In this document: positions 1 to 9,500 of the stretch, piece by piece
Position numbering within the stretch: position 1 is the first letter of the stretch
How the letters are laid out: each line of letters opens with the position of its first letter
Assembly: GCA_014885115.2 (NCBI GenBank)
Contig: WKLE02001199.1
Coordinates: 1 to 29,778, forward strand
Reading direction: 5' to 3'
DNA: 29,778 nucleotides
Source: Asterionellopsis glacialis
Lineage: Eukaryota; Bacillariophyta; Plagiogrammaphyceae; Rhaphoneidales; Asterionellopsidaceae
Translations under genes and position numbers: made by a program
The notes under the pieces: generated by a model
Told to the model about the DNA's origin: nothing
Databases searched by the model: none
What the model saw: the letters and a program-made list of their open reading frames with translations, nothing else

Positions 1-2145
1 AGCTCCATCCTCCCACTGTGGGCGGCGGACCGAGATGAGTTCCGCCGGCACACGACTTCCACGGAGGCAGTGGTGGGTGGCCCGAACAGTGGCAATGCTG
101 ATTCGGGACTTAACCCAGCTGCAGGTGTGAGCATAAGGACGTCTCCATTTCAAGGAGAGTGCGTATGCAAGGCGTTTGAGAAGGAAGGAGGCCTCATGAC
201 CCAACAATCCATCAGTGGAAAGGACAAACGGGGTGAAGTGGTGACGTTGTTGGAGACATTTCTCCAGGTACTTCTTCTTCTTCTGCCATTCCTGGGTGGC
301 CAGGATTTTCGCCGGATCTTTAGTGCGATAGGACTTCGCATTGGTGTCAGTGACACGAACGTCAACGACGCACGCATTCGTTCGGGTCCATAGGCCCTGA
401 ATAAGAAGATCTCCGCGTTCGTTGGCGTCTTTCCCAAGGGTTGGCAAATCACGGCGGTCTTGAAGGTTGTCAGCATGTTCGCCAAAGAAAGCGGTTGCAG
501 GACTGGTGTTGATTAATGGTTCGTCCTGAACCTTCGATGGAGTAAATGCTAAACTGGCAAGACAGCCGAATTCATCCCGAATCTCATTATGACGGAAGAT
601 AACCAAGCCACCTTTCTTGCAACCGAGGGCATGCTGTAAGGTGAATTGGCGGGTAAAGCCGTCACATGTCTTGGGGAGGTGAAGCTCCAGATCATAGCGA
701 AGCTTGAGAGCATCTCGAAACTCATCCGGTGAGAGGTCAGTGCCAGCTACCAGGGAAGGAGAGGCCGTGAGCCAGGCACTGGTATGACGGGCCCGTCCAA
801 TTGTCCGAGATTTGTCGGGCGGGAGGCACTCCAAGATGGAACTGAGCTTAGCCGCAGCCAGAGCATGGCGGCGGATGCGGAGTTCCTTCCGACCCTCTTC
901 AATCGTGTCGATGTGGTCAAAGATGGAGAATTCTACTTGTCCACGTAGGGCCTGAACCAGATGGCCACAGATGACCTGGGAAGCAGCGTAGTTGGATGAA
1001 GCAGAAGTGACAGGGTCAGGGAGGGAGAGGCCGGCCGTCTTAGCTGGAAGGTGGAGTAGCTCCGAAAGGACGGGGTCATCAATAGTCTCAGCAAAAAGAG
1101 AGGGGAAAAAGGTCTTCCTTAGGGTGTCCCGAATGGGGAGAAACTCATCCCCCACATCCGTTGTGACGCGTTGGAGGAATTGCCACTCTTGTTGGAGAGA
1201 ACGTTGGAGACCAGAGTATGCCGTCTGGGGGAAGAATTTGGCAGCCATGGCCAAGTCCTCCACCCCTTCCTTCCAGGCTTGAACCTGGTCAGAGAGCCAA
1301 GCAGCTCGCGACGAGAGATCTCCAATGTATCTGCCCAGGTAGCGATGACCCGTGCAGACACGAAAGCCCAGGTGAGCAAACTCACGCTTTGCCTTGTCCA
1401 GGTTGTCCGGGTGGATGATGAGGACACACTTCTCGGCCGCCGGGAAGTAGCCAAAGTGTTTGCCATGGTGAACCAGGGCAGCAAAGTAGCGCATGATATC
1501 ATAGAAGTCACCGCCAGCACCCGCATCATCCGCATACCAAGGCTGTTCCACATTAGGGTGGTCTACCTTCAGTTTGCGGATAAGGGGGGTAACTAGGAGA
1601 CCATATGCCACCATTGAGATGGGGTCACCCTGGGTTACACCCTCCTTACTGTGCAAGGTGAGGGATGTGCCATTTGGCTTGCGGAGAATAATCTGAGACC
1701 AATGGCGGTAGCAATTGAAAGCAAATCGGGCTCCCAAGGGCCAAAGGTGACGAAGGGTCCAGATCATTTCAAGCCTGTTGCCTTCATTGAAGGCATTGGA
1801 GGCATCCACAAGGAGGAACCCGTAGTCTTCATGTTCGTGATTGTCTGTCCAATGTAACTGGATGGAATGAAGGAGGCCTTCAATTCCAGCCTCCAGACCC
1901 ACACATACTTGATCCGTTCCACAGGCAGCCTTCACTTCCGTGTCACCAATCATGGTGATGGCACGGCCCATAAGGCGGCGCCAGACTTCTCCAATGCCCA
2001 CTGGTCGAATTCCTCCATTCGACTTAAAAAGAGCTACCAATCTATTGGCCATGATGGCACGATATGCAGCCCAAGGAGGGAGGTCATTGGCAAGCCACGA
2101 CGTGAAGTCAGCAAGGGAATGGCGGAGCAGTTCACTCACCAGCAT
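1..2145 (-). CDS. Non-LTR retrotransposon reverse transcriptase with REL-like C-terminal domain (partial at left edge)
   Basis: One frame stays open for 715 codons, from ATG at 2145–2143 to the window edge, with no stop or frameshift. The reverse transcriptase core is clear: a finger motif RPVGIGEVWRR, motif A with LLVDASNAFN (Asp114), motif B GVTQGDP (169–175) and the catalytic box YADD (204–207). The C-terminal third has a Cys/His region (His505, Cys509), RHNEIRDE (518–525) and RGDLLIQG with a second Asp in VVDVRV (Asp579 and Asp595). This order resembles the Cys/His-RHN-PD...D layout of the restriction-like endonuclease in R2/CRE-type non-LTR elements. I infer target-primed retrotransposition. 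An in-frame TAG lies at 2154–2152, just before the ATG, and base composition changes there, so the 5' part is probably truncated; a missing upstream exon is the alternative. The long intact frame suggests a young insertion. Confidence 0.9.
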   Translation of the reverse strand, partial: MLVSELLRHSLADFTSWLANDLPPWAAYRAIMANRLVALFKSNGGIRPVGIGEVWRRLMGRAITMIGDTEVKAACGTDQVCVGLEAGIEGLLHSIQLHWTDNHEHEDYGFLLVDASNAFNEGNRLEMIWTLRHLWPLGARFAFNCYRHWSQIILRKPNGTSLTLHSKEGVTQGDPISMVAYGLLVTPLIRKLKVDHPNVEQPWYADDAGAGGDFYDIMRYFAALVHHGKHFGYFPAAEKCVLIIHPDNLDKAKREFAHLGFRVCTGHRYLGRYIGDLSSRAAWLSDQVQAWKEGVEDLAMAAKFFPQTAYSGLQRSLQQEWQFLQRVTTDVGDEFLPIRDTLRKTFFPSLFAETIDDPVLSELLHLPAKTAGLSLPDPVTSASSNYAASQVICGHLVQALRGQVEFSIFDHIDTIEEGRKELRIRRHALAAAKLSSILECLPPDKSRTIGRARHTSAWLTASPSLVAGTDLSPDEFRDALKLRYDLELHLPKTCDGFTRQFTLQHALGCKKGGLVIFRHNEIRDEFGCLASLAFTPSKVQDEPLINTSPATAFFGEHADNLQDRRDLPTLGKDANERGDLLIQGLWTRTNACVVDVRVTDTNAKSYRTKDPAKILATQEWQKKKKYLEKCLQQRHHFTPFVLSTDGLLGHEASFLLKRLAYALSLKWRRPYAHTCSWVKSRISIATVRATHHCLRGSRVPAELISVRRPQWEDGA

Positions 2146-2984
2146 GGTTTTCTAGTAATAATAAATACATGGTAGCAATGAGGCTGTATGAAAGTGATTG
2201 GTTAGGTTGCTACTTTGTGTTGTTCCGCCATTGTTGACATGGTGTGCAACAACGCAGAGTGTGCTTGATTTGCATGGTGGGGAACGCACTGTCTGTGCTA
2301 CAAAAAAATAAACAGAGAATCTAGAAGAGAGACAAGTGAATACCACATGCTTGCTCAAAGCATCTACAGAAGTCCTATGTACAAGATTGTGCAGTATTAC
2401 CGTATGTGTCAGAAATTTTCAAACATCTATAGTACCAGCTTCCACAGTATCGCCATACACTTTGGTAATATTGTACTGGAAAAGTTTTTCTCATGTGACA
2501 TATGCATAAGAATATTTAAGACTTGCAGTCTTACATGTGAGGCTGTGATTGGATGGCTATGAACGGTCATGCTGAGATGCCCATTTTTCTCATTAAATTT
2601 GTGAATTTTTATAGAAATAATACCAATCTTTACTGACAAGAAGTTAAAATTTATCAGGAAAAACGGGTGTCCCAACATGCATGTTAGAGTTATAAAAGTG
2701 TGCTCAACACGCCCATTTTTCAGGACAATCAGTTTTTTCATTTGCTATGAAATAATCAAAGCCAGAGCTACTTCGCTGCCATTCGGTAATTTGGTAGTAG
2801 TGTGTGATTTCTGCTGGAACATATGGACAATTATCAATATGTGGGGACCCCGGAGATATTTTCAGGCTCCAGTGAGCATGACAGTTTTGCACACAACAGT
2901 TAAAAAAAGAACGGCTGGTGTGTATGTTGTCATGCTAGCATACAAACTCCAATTTTTGAAACTGCTGAGGTCCAGTAGATAGCA
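2146..2984. other. AT-rich spacer upstream of the retroelement; no gene seen
   Basis: Base composition drops from GC-rich to AT-rich at about 2150, which I read as the 5' junction of the retroelement. All six frames are broken by stops or hold only short, low-quality ORFs. I see no RNA gene or convincing repeat here. Confidence 0.5.
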
Positions 2985-3625
2985 CTTTTGGTTCAGTTCA
3001 ATTTTTGCTTCAATCGGAATTTGATTCGTACGATTAAAAATTTTGACCGTTTGAATGAAAGGCCTCAGAGTCATGAGCAGTATGCTATTTGTGAATTGTA
3101 TGAGGCCATGTTGGAAGGATTGTAGTTTGCATCCCAATAGAAGTTTTACATGAGAAGACTTTACAAAGACCAGCAAGATTACATGGAAGCACTTTAGGAA
3201 GACCTGGAGGTTTTCATCAAAAAAACTCTCAGAAATGGAGCAGGAAGTATGTCCCAACAGATACACATTACCAGGTCAAAAGGATTCTACTCCTTATGAT
3301 GCTCTGAAGTCCATCTACCAAGACTTTGAATTTGAATACTATAATTATGGGAATGAATCAAATATATGCCTCTACTTGGATAATGTTGTCCACTTGTGCA
3401 CTAACAAATGTCCATATTATCAAGAATGGGTCATACACTATCCAGCTCAATTCCTCACACAGGTTAAATGAGTCCTGTTCCTTGGGGAGGGGATAATATC
3501 TTCTTTTATGAAGTTCCTAAATATCCAGATTTAGAGCTAGTTATTGGGATGGAACTGGATCAGATGGTTGTCCATGGAAGCTTCAAACACTTCAAGATTC
3601 AACCACATTATGATGCTCAATAGGA
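2985..3625 (+). pseudogene. Decayed spermidine-synthase-like (SAM-fold) gene fragment
   Basis: Conceptual translation gives a coherent but broken protein. The first part is helical and charged (RLNERPQSHEQYAICELYE). It is followed by YPNRYTLPGQ-like sequence, STPYDALKSIY, and then a nucleotide-binding region with a GGGD-type loop followed by EVLKYPDLELVIG and ELDQ. That loop, followed by an acidic residue at the end of the next strand, is typical of the spermidine/spermine synthase branch of class I methyltransferase folds. Visible lesions are stops at 3123, 3138 and 3195, one extra base in the A7 run at 3219–3225, TGA at 3469–3471, one base lost in the G-run near 3484–3492, and TAG at 3621–3623. 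The product cannot be functional. The family call rests on the loop motif and is moderately sure; the pseudogene status is near certain. Confidence 0.7.
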
Positions 3626-4600
3626 GTGTGAAAGGTATCAAGCATGCTAATTGTGTGGATTGGATTGATATGGAGAAGGTTTGTAAAACTCTTTTTTAGG
3701 TACATTGTATTTTGAGATCATTTCTTTCAAATTCCTTGCATTTTTGCTTGTGCTAACATTTTTTCCCTATTTTTGGACAGCAGGTTTATTGCCTTCATTT
3801 GCGATGCCTTGGATACATTAAAAAGGACTCAGTAAGTTTCTTCATCTCTAACTCATTTGTTTTACTGATTAGGAATATCAGTTATCTTCACTTAAATCAT
3901 AACTTATTCTTATTCACTTTCCTCAAGCTTTTGCTTACACTTTTGTTTCTATTTGCTGATAAAGGGGCTGAGAACGCAACCCTCTATGAGACTTTAGGAG
4001 TGTGAGAGAAGGAAGAGGAAAGAAGAAGCAAACTAGAACAGGGAAATTGTTGAAGAAAAAGAAGCTAAATGGTCGGTTTGATTCATTGACAGAGTTGCTT
4101 ATCTCATTGCTGTTAACAAAAAATGTGTATAGCATCAGCATCCTGCCACTTATGTGGAGAAAAATAGACCTAGTTGCCATAATTAGCAAATATTTTCTAA
4201 TGATCCTAATGAAAATGATACATACAGGTCTTTTGAGTAGAAGGCCAGTACTTAGGGAATTGTGATACAATACTAAATGCAAATACCTGTACAACATACA
4301 GTTACAGATCTGATTATATATCACATGGATTGAGATCACTCTCAGGGTATCTTTTGCAATATTATTTCAGATCTCCCTCTATACCCTCCCTTGTATATCT
4401 GATCTCTATTTCATCCCCCAATTTGATCAATCTCCTTTTGTCCCTCAAAAACAAAATTGCAATTCATGCCTCTTTCTCAACCAAGCATGCCTTTTCCTTT
4501 TTCAAATTATTTTTAGCTCTGCCTGCTTGCTGTTGATCCTTGGCTAATTTTCAATGTTGCTCTCTTGTTTGATGGCACCACCATCCCAATGTAGTTGTCA
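3626..4600 (+). other. Decayed coding block with splice-like borders
   Basis: Short coding-like pieces are separated by intron-like sequence. One piece (about 3626–3678) reads SVKGIKHANCVDWIDMEK and ends before GTTTGT. A pyrimidine-rich tract ending in ACAG at 3780 precedes a piece of about 50 nt (QVYCLHLRCLGYIKKDS), which ends before GTAAGT near 3832. A further AG border near 3964 precedes a piece reading GAENATLYETLGV, stopped by TGA at 4003–4005. From about 4130 to 4320 one frame shows coding-like text (YVEKNRP, SNDPNENDTYRSFE) interrupted by stops. I do not recognise the parent protein. The remainder (about 4330–4600) holds nothing identifiable. Confidence 0.3.
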
Positions 4601-4602
4601 CC

Positions 4603-5560
4603 ATGCTTCTGTCTGACAATGAAGCTAATGTGGTACTTCAAGCTGGCGGACAACTTGACAACCCCCTGTATGCACATCAACCACAACTTCAATCACATGC
4701 AAATGGAAATCCTGTGAATGATCACACTAATGAAGATCAGGTTGATTCTCCAAACCTCAACCCCAACTTACCTATTATTAATAGAGGAAATGCAACAATA
4801 GACAATAACCAAGAGACTCTTCCACCGGCTCCCAACCATGATGTCAATGTACAAGAAGAAAAAATTCCTCAATCTACCAAAAAGATTCCTCAATCTACCA
4901 AAAAGATTTTTTTAGGGTTGATAATTACTCTAATCAGTTGAGGAGTAATTGGGATGGATCTATTTGGTTTCATGTTATTTCTGTAGTAGATCATGAAATA
5001 TATCATCATACTTTGTTCCAAACAGAACTTCTTGATATATGCCATTATTTTAGCAACAATACTGTCTACAAGCATTTGTATTTTTTGTACAAAAAATATC
5101 CCATTGGAGGTAAAATTAAACCTGTGTACCTCCAGATACTTTTAAATAACTTAAAATTGATTTGGCACAGGCTGTACTGGATTGTGGTTCCCCCATAATA
5201 AGTAATGGGTGTGTTGGGTGTCGTAATTTCACATGTTCTCACATGTACAGAAGATTCAGGACAAATGAAGCTTGGGCACTTGCTGCTCAATATTCTGAAT
5301 TCTGCAATCAGAGACTAATTAAAGATAGGATTGCCAATGGTGAAAATGGGCAGACAAAGAGGCGTCGTACCACCTCAAAGAAATTTATATCACATTGCAC
5401 TTTGGGTTTCAAAATCAAATGGGATGAACTTGTTTTTTTTTAAAACATTACTCACAAGGCAGATGAGTCTTCTCTTCATAGACTACCTCTTGCAACTAGC
5501 ATTCTGTTTTGATCTGGGCATTTGTTTTAAATACCACAAAATTGCTTCAAAGATGCTGTA
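4603..5560 (+). pseudogene. Unrecognised degraded gene with a probable intron
   Basis: An ORF from 4603 (about 100 residues, rich in Asn, Gln and Pro) reaches a 21-bp tandem duplication at 4864–4905 and then a T7 run where the frame breaks. In a shifted frame, coding-like text follows: FFRVDNYSNQLRSNWDGSIW and onward to YFLYKKYPIGG. GGTAAAATT near 5109 and TTGGCACAG at about 5161–5169 look like intron ends. The next segment (CGSPIISNGCVGCRNFTC to CTLGFKIKWDE) is Cys-rich then basic. I do not recognise a family. It could be a decayed transposon protein or host gene; calling it a pseudogene rests on the frame break and the decayed neighbours. Confidence 0.35.
4864..4905 (+). repeat. Perfect 21-bp tandem duplication
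   Basis: Two head-to-tail 21-bp copies (4864–4884 and 4885–4905) encode IPQSTKK twice in the frame starting at 4603. The array sits directly before a frame break in a T-run, so it looks like replication slippage. Confidence 0.85.
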
Positions 5561-5563
5561 AGC

Positions 5564-5672
5564 AACCAGTTCAACCCTAGTAGAAAGAGGAACCTCGGAA
5601 ACTATGATGGTACGCCAACGCCAATGGTGCTGTAACCAGTTCAACCCTAGAAAGAGGAACACCTGAAACTAT
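5564..5672 (+). repeat. Imperfect direct repeat of about 40 bp
   Basis: Copies at 5564–5605 and 5634–5672 share AACCAGTTCAACCCTAG, then AAAGAGGAAC and GAAACTAT. They differ by a TAG insertion and small changes. The first copy translates as NQFNPSRKRNLGNYDG if the TAG is ignored in another frame, so it may be the tail of a decayed coding sequence. Confidence 0.6.
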
Positions 5673-5680
5673 TATACACC

Positions 5681-5690
<10 letters not shown>

Positions 5691-5719
<29 letters not shown>
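5691..5719 (+). repeat. (TTG)n microsatellite
   Basis: About ten uninterrupted TTG units. It lies outside any recognised gene, unlike the similar triplet runs at 14570–16640, which encode Gln and Asn. Confidence 0.9.
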
Positions 5720-5830
5720 GAGCATTGTTTGTGAGAGAGAACTTTGAATGGCAATGTTTACAGTTTACAGGAAATAGTCTAATAATGGCTTCAATGTGTC
5801 ATTCTGACAATCAAAACGAGTGGCAAGAAA

Positions 5831-5899
5831 GCAAAGGTTCGTGCTTTGTTCTCATGCAATGGTTGGTAATGAAGCGAAGGTTCGTGCTTTGTTCTCATG
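5831..5899 (+). repeat. Direct repeat of a 26-bp unit, 43-bp period
   Basis: Units at 5831–5856 and 5874–5899 share AAGGTTCGTGCTTTGTTCTC and are offset by 43 bp; the spacers are also partly similar (CAATGGTTGGTAATGAA against GTGATGATTGGTGG). No function is apparent. Confidence 0.7.
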
Positions 5900-6532
5900 T
5901 GATGATTGGTGGAACAAAGCACAAACTTGGATGCAGTTGGTAAATCATGCAGAAAAAAGTCAACAAATGAAATGAATGAGTGAATCGGATCTGGCCTAAG
6001 TGTGGTACTAAATAATAGTTACAGTACAGTACAGTACAGGTGCTGGCAGTACAGGTATGTACCAGGTAGCACTAGGTCTACAGTTACCTGGTACATGGTA
6101 CTGTACCTGTACAAGATGATGCTCCTACAGCTACCGGTATTAATACCTAAAACCCAGGCAAGATAATCGGAACTTGTTTTGATCAAAAGGCCTTTTCTGT
6201 CATCAATAAAAGTGTCAAGAATCTGTCTTGATTGGTTCAACATACTGTAGTCTACGTATTCTCACGTAGAGTACCTAAAATAAAAGCACTTCAACTAAGG
6301 ATCGACATAGTCTAGCTTGCGACACACCAGTATTTATTATGCGAACCGAATCTTTGAATGCAAATACACAAAACACGAATCAAAACTCTGACACCTTTGC
6401 AGTCAGTCTACACCTGACAGGATTTCTTTAGAATTCAAAATTCTACTAAAGAAAGAACAAGTCATTCGCATAATAAAATTTCTGTCATGACTGTGTCATT
6501 GGCTCAAGAGACGAACCATCATCGACAGTAAA
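5900..6532. other. Upstream region of the HExxH/amidotransferase gene
   Basis: No gene is seen. The stretch holds the palindromic cluster at 6021–6120 and a 7-bp inverted repeat at 6251–6270 (TCTACGT/ACGTAGA). An in-frame TGA at 6488–6490 precedes the start codon at 6533. The core promoter cannot be placed by eye. Confidence 0.5.
6021..6120. repeat. ACAGT tandem repeats followed by a nested inverted repeat
   Basis: ACAGT-type units run at 6021–6040. A 10-bp inverted repeat follows, GTACCAGGTA at 6059–6068 against TACCTGGTAC at 6085–6094. Outer flanks also pair imperfectly (GTACAGGTA against TACCTGTAC). This would form a hairpin of several tens of bases. It may be a small palindromic or MITE-like element; no target duplication was identified. 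Confidence 0.6.
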
Positions 6533-9500
6533 ATGAAAGAAATGCTCATGGTTTCTTCTTGTACTTCTTCCGGTAGAAGTCAGAGCATTAAACTATTGCT
6601 TTTTTGGTATCTGCTTTTTGGAGCATTACACGAAGTTGCTCATCTCTTCGTTGCACACGTTGCAGGATTAGTATCAACGAAAGGAACAATCATTCATGAT
6701 GGTTATTTTCCTTTCCTGTACCGTACAATACTCGGCCGCGAATGCGTCTTTGCCGATCTGCAAAATAGCAAATACTACCAACCATGGAAAGCAGACGCCG
6801 TTCGCCATGCAGGATGGATATTCAGTGTTGCATTGGCAATCATTCTCCATGGTTTCTTCATCTACCGAACAAAAAATAAGATCCATACCTGCAATAATCA
6901 CGCACAAAAGTACCAGTCTTGCGTAAAAGATGTTTTGATAGCTGCTTATATTACTGCTATTGAAGCCATCTCAACTGACCTTTTGGGTTGGACTGCTTTG
7001 CTGTTACCAGGTACCTCACATCATGCTCTCCCTGGTGATAGTATTCTCTTTTGTGGTAACTTTGGAATCATTCTTCTCCATCACGCATGGTTATCTCGCG
7101 AAGGGGAGACATTGGCAATGGACATACTTGAAAAGATGGTGAATGTAACCATGATGAGAGGTGCTCAATCAGGAGGTGTCATCACCTTTACACCCGGTGG
7201 AAGGAAAAGCAACAATGAGATGGTAGGAATTCGAAGCCGCGTTGTGAACAAGAAGCGTACAGACTTGAGCAAATTGATTCGTACAAAAGTGAATCGGGAC
7301 GTGTTTTCTTGTCCGAAACGAATGTCTTGTTACTCTTCAAGTGGTGCGCACGATGTCGAATGCTTTGTTCCAGCGTTTAGCGGTCATACACGATTTGCTA
7401 CATCATCTAAGGCTACTTTTGAGGGAACGCATCCCCAACGATGGACGCCACCCTCGTATCGAAGAGTATACGATTTTTCAATATTGAAGAATGAAAGTAA
7501 TCCTCATTCATACGAGCCTCGTCGTATCTTTGTTGAAAACTATATTACGTAAGTTGATCTCGTACACCAGAGAGAGATTATTTGTTTCTTTACATCCGGA
7601 ACTACATTGAGTCTAACGGTCAACTTTTCGATCTCTACATATTCCTCCTTTGAATCCTCACTACTAACCCTTGCCGATAGACATAACGGTGATTTTGATT
7701 TTTACGACATTAATGGAAAATCGTATGATCTTGAGATGGTTCAAAAGTGGCTTGGTATTGTGACAGGTGAGCCTATGCCTGCAGTTGTCGATTCATGTGC
7801 CGTAGCTGGCATAGTTGATCTACTTCGGACTCAAGGGTGTTTTGGTCTTTCTGCAAGATATGCTATTTGCTTTGGATTGAGTACTAGTAAGATTGAAGAT
7901 AGTGGGGATGAGTCTGATTTGCATTTTCCTCCTTATAGCTACTTTGAAGAGGTTGGGATGATCTTTGAAGATGTTTTGAGAGAGATGTTGAAAACATCAA
8001 CTTTTGAAAATATTTCTGATCGCCAAGATGTACGTCGTTCCTTTGCATTGCGTGTCTTAACAAAGGTAGAAGCTCGTTACGATAATTTAGTACAACCCAT
8101 CTCCCAGTACCTCACGGACCAAGAAGAGGGGGGTGCTAGTTTGTTCAAATTTGTGACTATTACTGTGGATGCCTTCTTTGATAATGACCTTTTAAACACA
8201 ACCAAAGTATTCTTGGAAAATGCTAAAGGGTCCTTTGGCCTTTGTGTAACGTCTTCATTAGATGCAAAACGTCAAATCTGTGTTGCTGCCAGAGGTCAGA
8301 CAGTAAGTAGTCAAGCTCTAAAATGATTGAAACCCTCAAATGGTAAAAAACGATTGCTCATATATAATATTTTGTTTATTCTGTTTTCACCAGATGTCTA
8401 TCGCCTTTTATCCAAAGACAGGTCTAATTTGCTATGGTTCTGAGCAGGCCGCAGTCAAGGCGGGTATGAATATTGATCTACCTGGAAAACCAATTGACGA
8501 TACTCTGGGTAAAACTCATCTCGACGTAGACAACGATGCCCTTCGGTTAGATCTAGATGATTTAGGAGGTGAAATTTGCCTCCTTGATTGGGGGCATCGC
8601 AAATACAAGACTGCAGCAATCTCAAAACCGAACAGGAATGTCGCAAAACATTCAGTAATGAATGGTCGTGTAGACATTTATCTTTTGCAGGAAAGCAAGG
8701 CAACTACACAAGATCCACAACTTTACCACCGAATGACGCGCCTCACAAGGAATCGTTTCATCAAGCCTCTTCAAGAAGAGTCAGACGACCTTGTACTAAC
8801 GGATATTCAAGACATCCCAAAAATATGCGGTAACATCCAAGATGATTGGCGATCTGACAAGGAGGCTATAAGCTTGAACCGACTTACCGCATGGAACCTA
8901 TCTCGATGTCTCCGACAGAGGCTCGAAGCACACATTGCAGGTACGGTAGACAACCATGCCATTGATATTTTGTTGACAGGTTGTGAGGTTTCTTTGTGGT
9001 TAGCAGAACAGTTTGCTTCTGACTTACAGAAAGCTTTTCCAAAGCTTCGAACCCAGGCCGTGAGCAGCAACAAGTTACTTGGTTTGTTTGGTCAAGAAAT
9101 CGCAGTACCTTCGTTAGGTTTTCCATATTCATCTCACACTCAAAAGCTCGATGACACTATTGTCATTATAGTAAGCCATAGCGGAGGAACGTTTTCACCT
9201 TTGGCTTGTTCGTCTTTGTTTCAAAGTACCACCCAGAATATCTTTGTTGTTACATCAGAATGGGACACTCAAGTTGGCAAACAACTTAGAAACCTCAACA
9301 GGGAAGCAGACAGTAACATTACGCTCATGATGAGTAGCCGTATTTTTTCTACGGAGGTTGGTATACGACCTGCCGAGCCTTGTTCTGTCTCTGTTGCAGC
9401 AACACATCAACTTCTAACAAATATCTTCGAATACATCTCTGTGATCATTCTTAGTGATCATCATTTTCGTCGAGTAACTGGAGCTGTCATTACAGAACAA

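Noticed and set aside
3964..4005. LYETLGV as a J-domain start
   Set aside because: The HPD motif and helix pattern do not follow, and a stop comes directly after.
8340..8393. ATG at 8340 as the start of a separate SIS-domain gene
   Set aside because: The bases 8303–8393 have intron ends (GTAAGT ... TTTTCACCAG), and splicing joins exon 2 to exon 3 in frame, so the ATG lies within an intron.
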